Of a stretch of DNA of 6,608 nucleotides, positions 5,723 to 6,608 are shown piece by piece; the first letter of the stretch is position 1, and each line of letters begins with the position of its first letter. Origin of the DNA: DASXMX01 sp036794395 (GTDB lineage: Bacteria; Planctomycetota; Phycisphaerae; Tepidisphaerales; Tepidisphaeraceae); the NCBI GenBank assembly GCA_036794395.1, contig DAIRGS010000376.1, positions 1 to 6,608 of the forward strand, read 5' to 3'. The notes under the pieces were generated by a model that worked only from the letters and a program-made list of their open reading frames with translations, made no database searches and was not told where the DNA came from. The position numbers were made by a program, and so were the translations under genes.

Positions 5723-6071
5723 TGCTGCGAGCCGCATTCAGAATCTTCCCAATTGAATCACCCGAACCCGCCACGCAACCCCCACGCCGGTGGCAGAGCG
5801 GTACTCCGCGCCGCCCCGGATTCTCCCCCCGCCGCTCGCCGGCTTCGCGAATCGGTTCAGCCGGTCCCCAATGCCTCCTCACGCCGCCGTGCGCGATGAC
5901 GGACAGGTTCTGTCTCCGCTTCCGCAAGAAAATTCCAAGGTGAGAGAATCCTAAGAATTCAAAACGAGACGCCTTTGCCCTGGGGTCAGATTTTGACGTT
6001 GGACAATTGCTCGTATATCCAAAATGCCAAGAGTTGATGCGCAGCGCCCTTGATGGACGTCGCAATTTCCC
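5723..6071. other. Gene-free GC-rich interval with possible mobile-element scar
   Basis: I find no convincing gene on either strand. The reading frames that cross it are Arg/Pro-rich shadows. The right part (about 5981-6030) switches to a different composition and begins with TGGGGTCAGATTTTGACG. On the other strand this reads '...CGTCAAAATCTGACCCCA', a phrase I associate with sequences near IS200-like or REP-associated transposases in environmental genomes. A 5-bp inverted repeat TTGGA/TCCAA lies at 5999-6022. No transposase is present. Confidence 0.4.
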
Positions 6072-6302
6072 TCAAGCGTCCTTCCGCCTCACCGGCTTCC
6101 GGCTCTTCTTCACCGCAAACGAACCGTAGTTCTTCTTCATACTCCCCGCCTTGGCCAGATTCTCCGGCGTGATCGTCACCTCAAACTCCCCGCCCACCTC
6201 CTCACTGCACTTCAAACAAAGCCGCGTCTCCGGCAACACCTCGATCCGCTCCGCCGCAATCTCCCCGCCGCACCGCGCACAAGGCCGCGTCCGCACCGCC
6301 AT
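6072..6302 (-). CDS. Stand-alone DksA/TraR-type C4 zinc-finger protein
   Basis: This 76-aa protein carries a four-cysteine zinc finger: C8/C11 (CARCGGEI) and C29/C32 (CLKC), with the linker RIEVLPETRLC (19-29) closely resembling the DksA/TraR finger (R.E.LP...LC..C). The C-terminal third is basic (VKKSRKPVRRKD), which fits nucleic-acid or RNA-polymerase contact. It lacks the long N-terminal coiled coil through which DksA enters the RNA polymerase secondary channel, so it is unlikely to act as DksA itself. The start is well supported by AGGAGG five bases before the ATG. Transcribed leftwards and alone, it faces the plus-strand zinc-ribbon gene across a gene-free gap. The family call is good; the role is unknown. 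Confidence 0.85.
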   Translation of the reverse strand: MAVRTRPCARCGGEIAAERIEVLPETRLCLKCSEEVGGEFEVTITPENLAKAGSMKKNYGSFAVKKSRKPVRRKDA

Positions 6303-6307
6303 ATATA

Positions 6308-6313
6308 CCTCCT
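6308..6313 (-). promoter_or_regulatory. Consensus Shine-Dalgarno site of the zinc-finger gene
   Basis: On the minus strand AGGAGG lies five bases before the ATG at 6302. It is the strongest ribosome-binding site in the window and stands out because most other genes here have weak sites or none, suggesting efficient translation. Confidence 0.85.
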
Positions 6314-6334
6314 ATGCTGTTTCACCAGCGCGCG

Positions 6335-6369
6335 ACAAAAACGCCCTCGGGAATTTCCCAAGGGCGTTT
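6335..6369 (-). terminator. Rho-independent terminator read on the minus strand
   Basis: AAACGCCCT (6339-6347) pairs perfectly with AGGGCGTTT (6361-6369). After one C/A mismatch, GGGA (6349-6352) pairs with TCCC (6356-6359) around a 3-base loop. On the minus strand the stem runs into GTTTTTG, a proper T-run. It lies 33 bases upstream of the zinc-finger ATG, so it either ends a transcript coming from beyond the right edge or acts as a leader attenuator of the zinc-finger gene. A weaker TTT tail on the plus strand could let it work in both directions. Confidence 0.75.
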
Positions 6370-6420
6370 CAACATTCAGTGGCCGACCCATAACCACCTC
6401 CCATATTGCCTGCAAGAGAA

Positions 6421-6456
6421 TTCCAAAAAGGGGCCAAATTCAAAAAAGGGGCCATT
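6421..6456. repeat. 18-base tandem repeat, two copies
   Basis: TTCCAAAAAGGGGCCAAA (6421-6438) is followed at once by TTCAAAAAAGGGGCCATT (6439-6456), 15 of 18 bases identical. It lies in non-coding sequence to the right of the terminator. It may be a worn intergenic or transposon-end repeat; no gene accompanies it. Confidence 0.6.
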
Positions 6457-6527
6457 CCTCGTGTTTTGACACCCACCCACGCCGAAGAGCTCACACTCCC
6501 CCGCCAAATTCCCCGGCCCCCCCATCT

Positions 6528-6560
6528 TCATCTGCGGCCATCTGCGAAATCTGCGGCTAA
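6528..6560. repeat. Second member of the 'catctgcg-aaatctg' intergenic element
   Basis: CATCTGCGGCC then CATCTGCGAAATCTGCGG (6532-6560) repeats the right-arm words of the element at 72-99. Only one arm is clear here, so it is a partial or diverged copy. The interval from 6371 to the window end holds no gene I can support. Confidence 0.45.
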
Positions 6561-6608
6561 ATCCTCTTCAGCCCCTCGCCAAGCGCCACGCCCGCCAAGC
6601 CTATGAAG

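Noticed and set aside
5789..5880. tRNA-like words such as GGTGGCAGAGCGG followed by GGTTCAGCC
   Set aside because: The acceptor and anticodon stems do not pair and the T-loop consensus is not met, so no cloverleaf can be drawn.
5661..6065. Minus-strand reading frame containing SVIAHGGV, reminiscent of a histidine-phosphatase strand
   Set aside because: The rest is Arg-rich with no phosphatase RHG motif in order, and it overlaps the zinc-ribbon gene. The short match is probably chance.

Overview
The window looks like chromosomal DNA of a GC-rich, free-living bacterium, most likely a planctomycete. This is inferred from four things: a small membrane protein ending in a CxxCGYNL...CPECG zinc ribbon, a stand-alone DksA/TraR-type zinc-finger protein, genes mostly without strong Shine-Dalgarno sites, and degenerate hairpin elements of the 'atctgcg..aaatctgtg' type between genes. 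No rRNA, tRNA, CRISPR array or intact transposase gene was seen.

Region 1 (about 1-3280, minus strand) is a compact defence operon. In transcription order it holds a beta-class amino DNA methyltransferase (3133 to 2144), a 385-aa protein overlapping it by 8 bases that is most likely the cognate restriction endonuclease (2151 to 994), a HEPN-domain protein (916 to 524), and an 81-aa protein of unknown function (507 to 262). Sampled 60-base stretches in this block run near 48-52% GC, against 68% in a stretch of the gene to its right, so it was probably acquired by transfer. Inverted repeats lie just upstream of the preferred methyltransferase start (3159-3182), between the endonuclease and HEPN genes (931-951), and beyond the last gene (158-183). 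Bases 1-261 carry no gene but hold hairpin-type intergenic repeats.

Region 2 (3420-5722, plus strand) holds three genes in GC-rich, C-ending codons: a 406-aa histidine-rich cupin-like protein, a 191-aa conserved hypothetical protein, and a roughly 113-aa membrane protein with a zinc ribbon. A GCCT tetranucleotide tract near the 5' end of the last gene could move its reading frame.

Region 3 (5723-6608) is mostly intergenic. It contains a possible mobile-element scar, one well-supported small gene on the minus strand (zinc-finger protein, 6302 to 6072, with a consensus AGGAGG site), a strong minus-strand terminator upstream of that gene, an 18-base tandem repeat and another hairpin-family remnant at the right edge.

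The point of greatest interest is the four-gene unit. The methyltransferase would protect host DNA and the presumed endonuclease would cut foreign DNA. The HEPN protein and its small partner may form a toxin-antitoxin or second-line module under the same control. That last step is inference.
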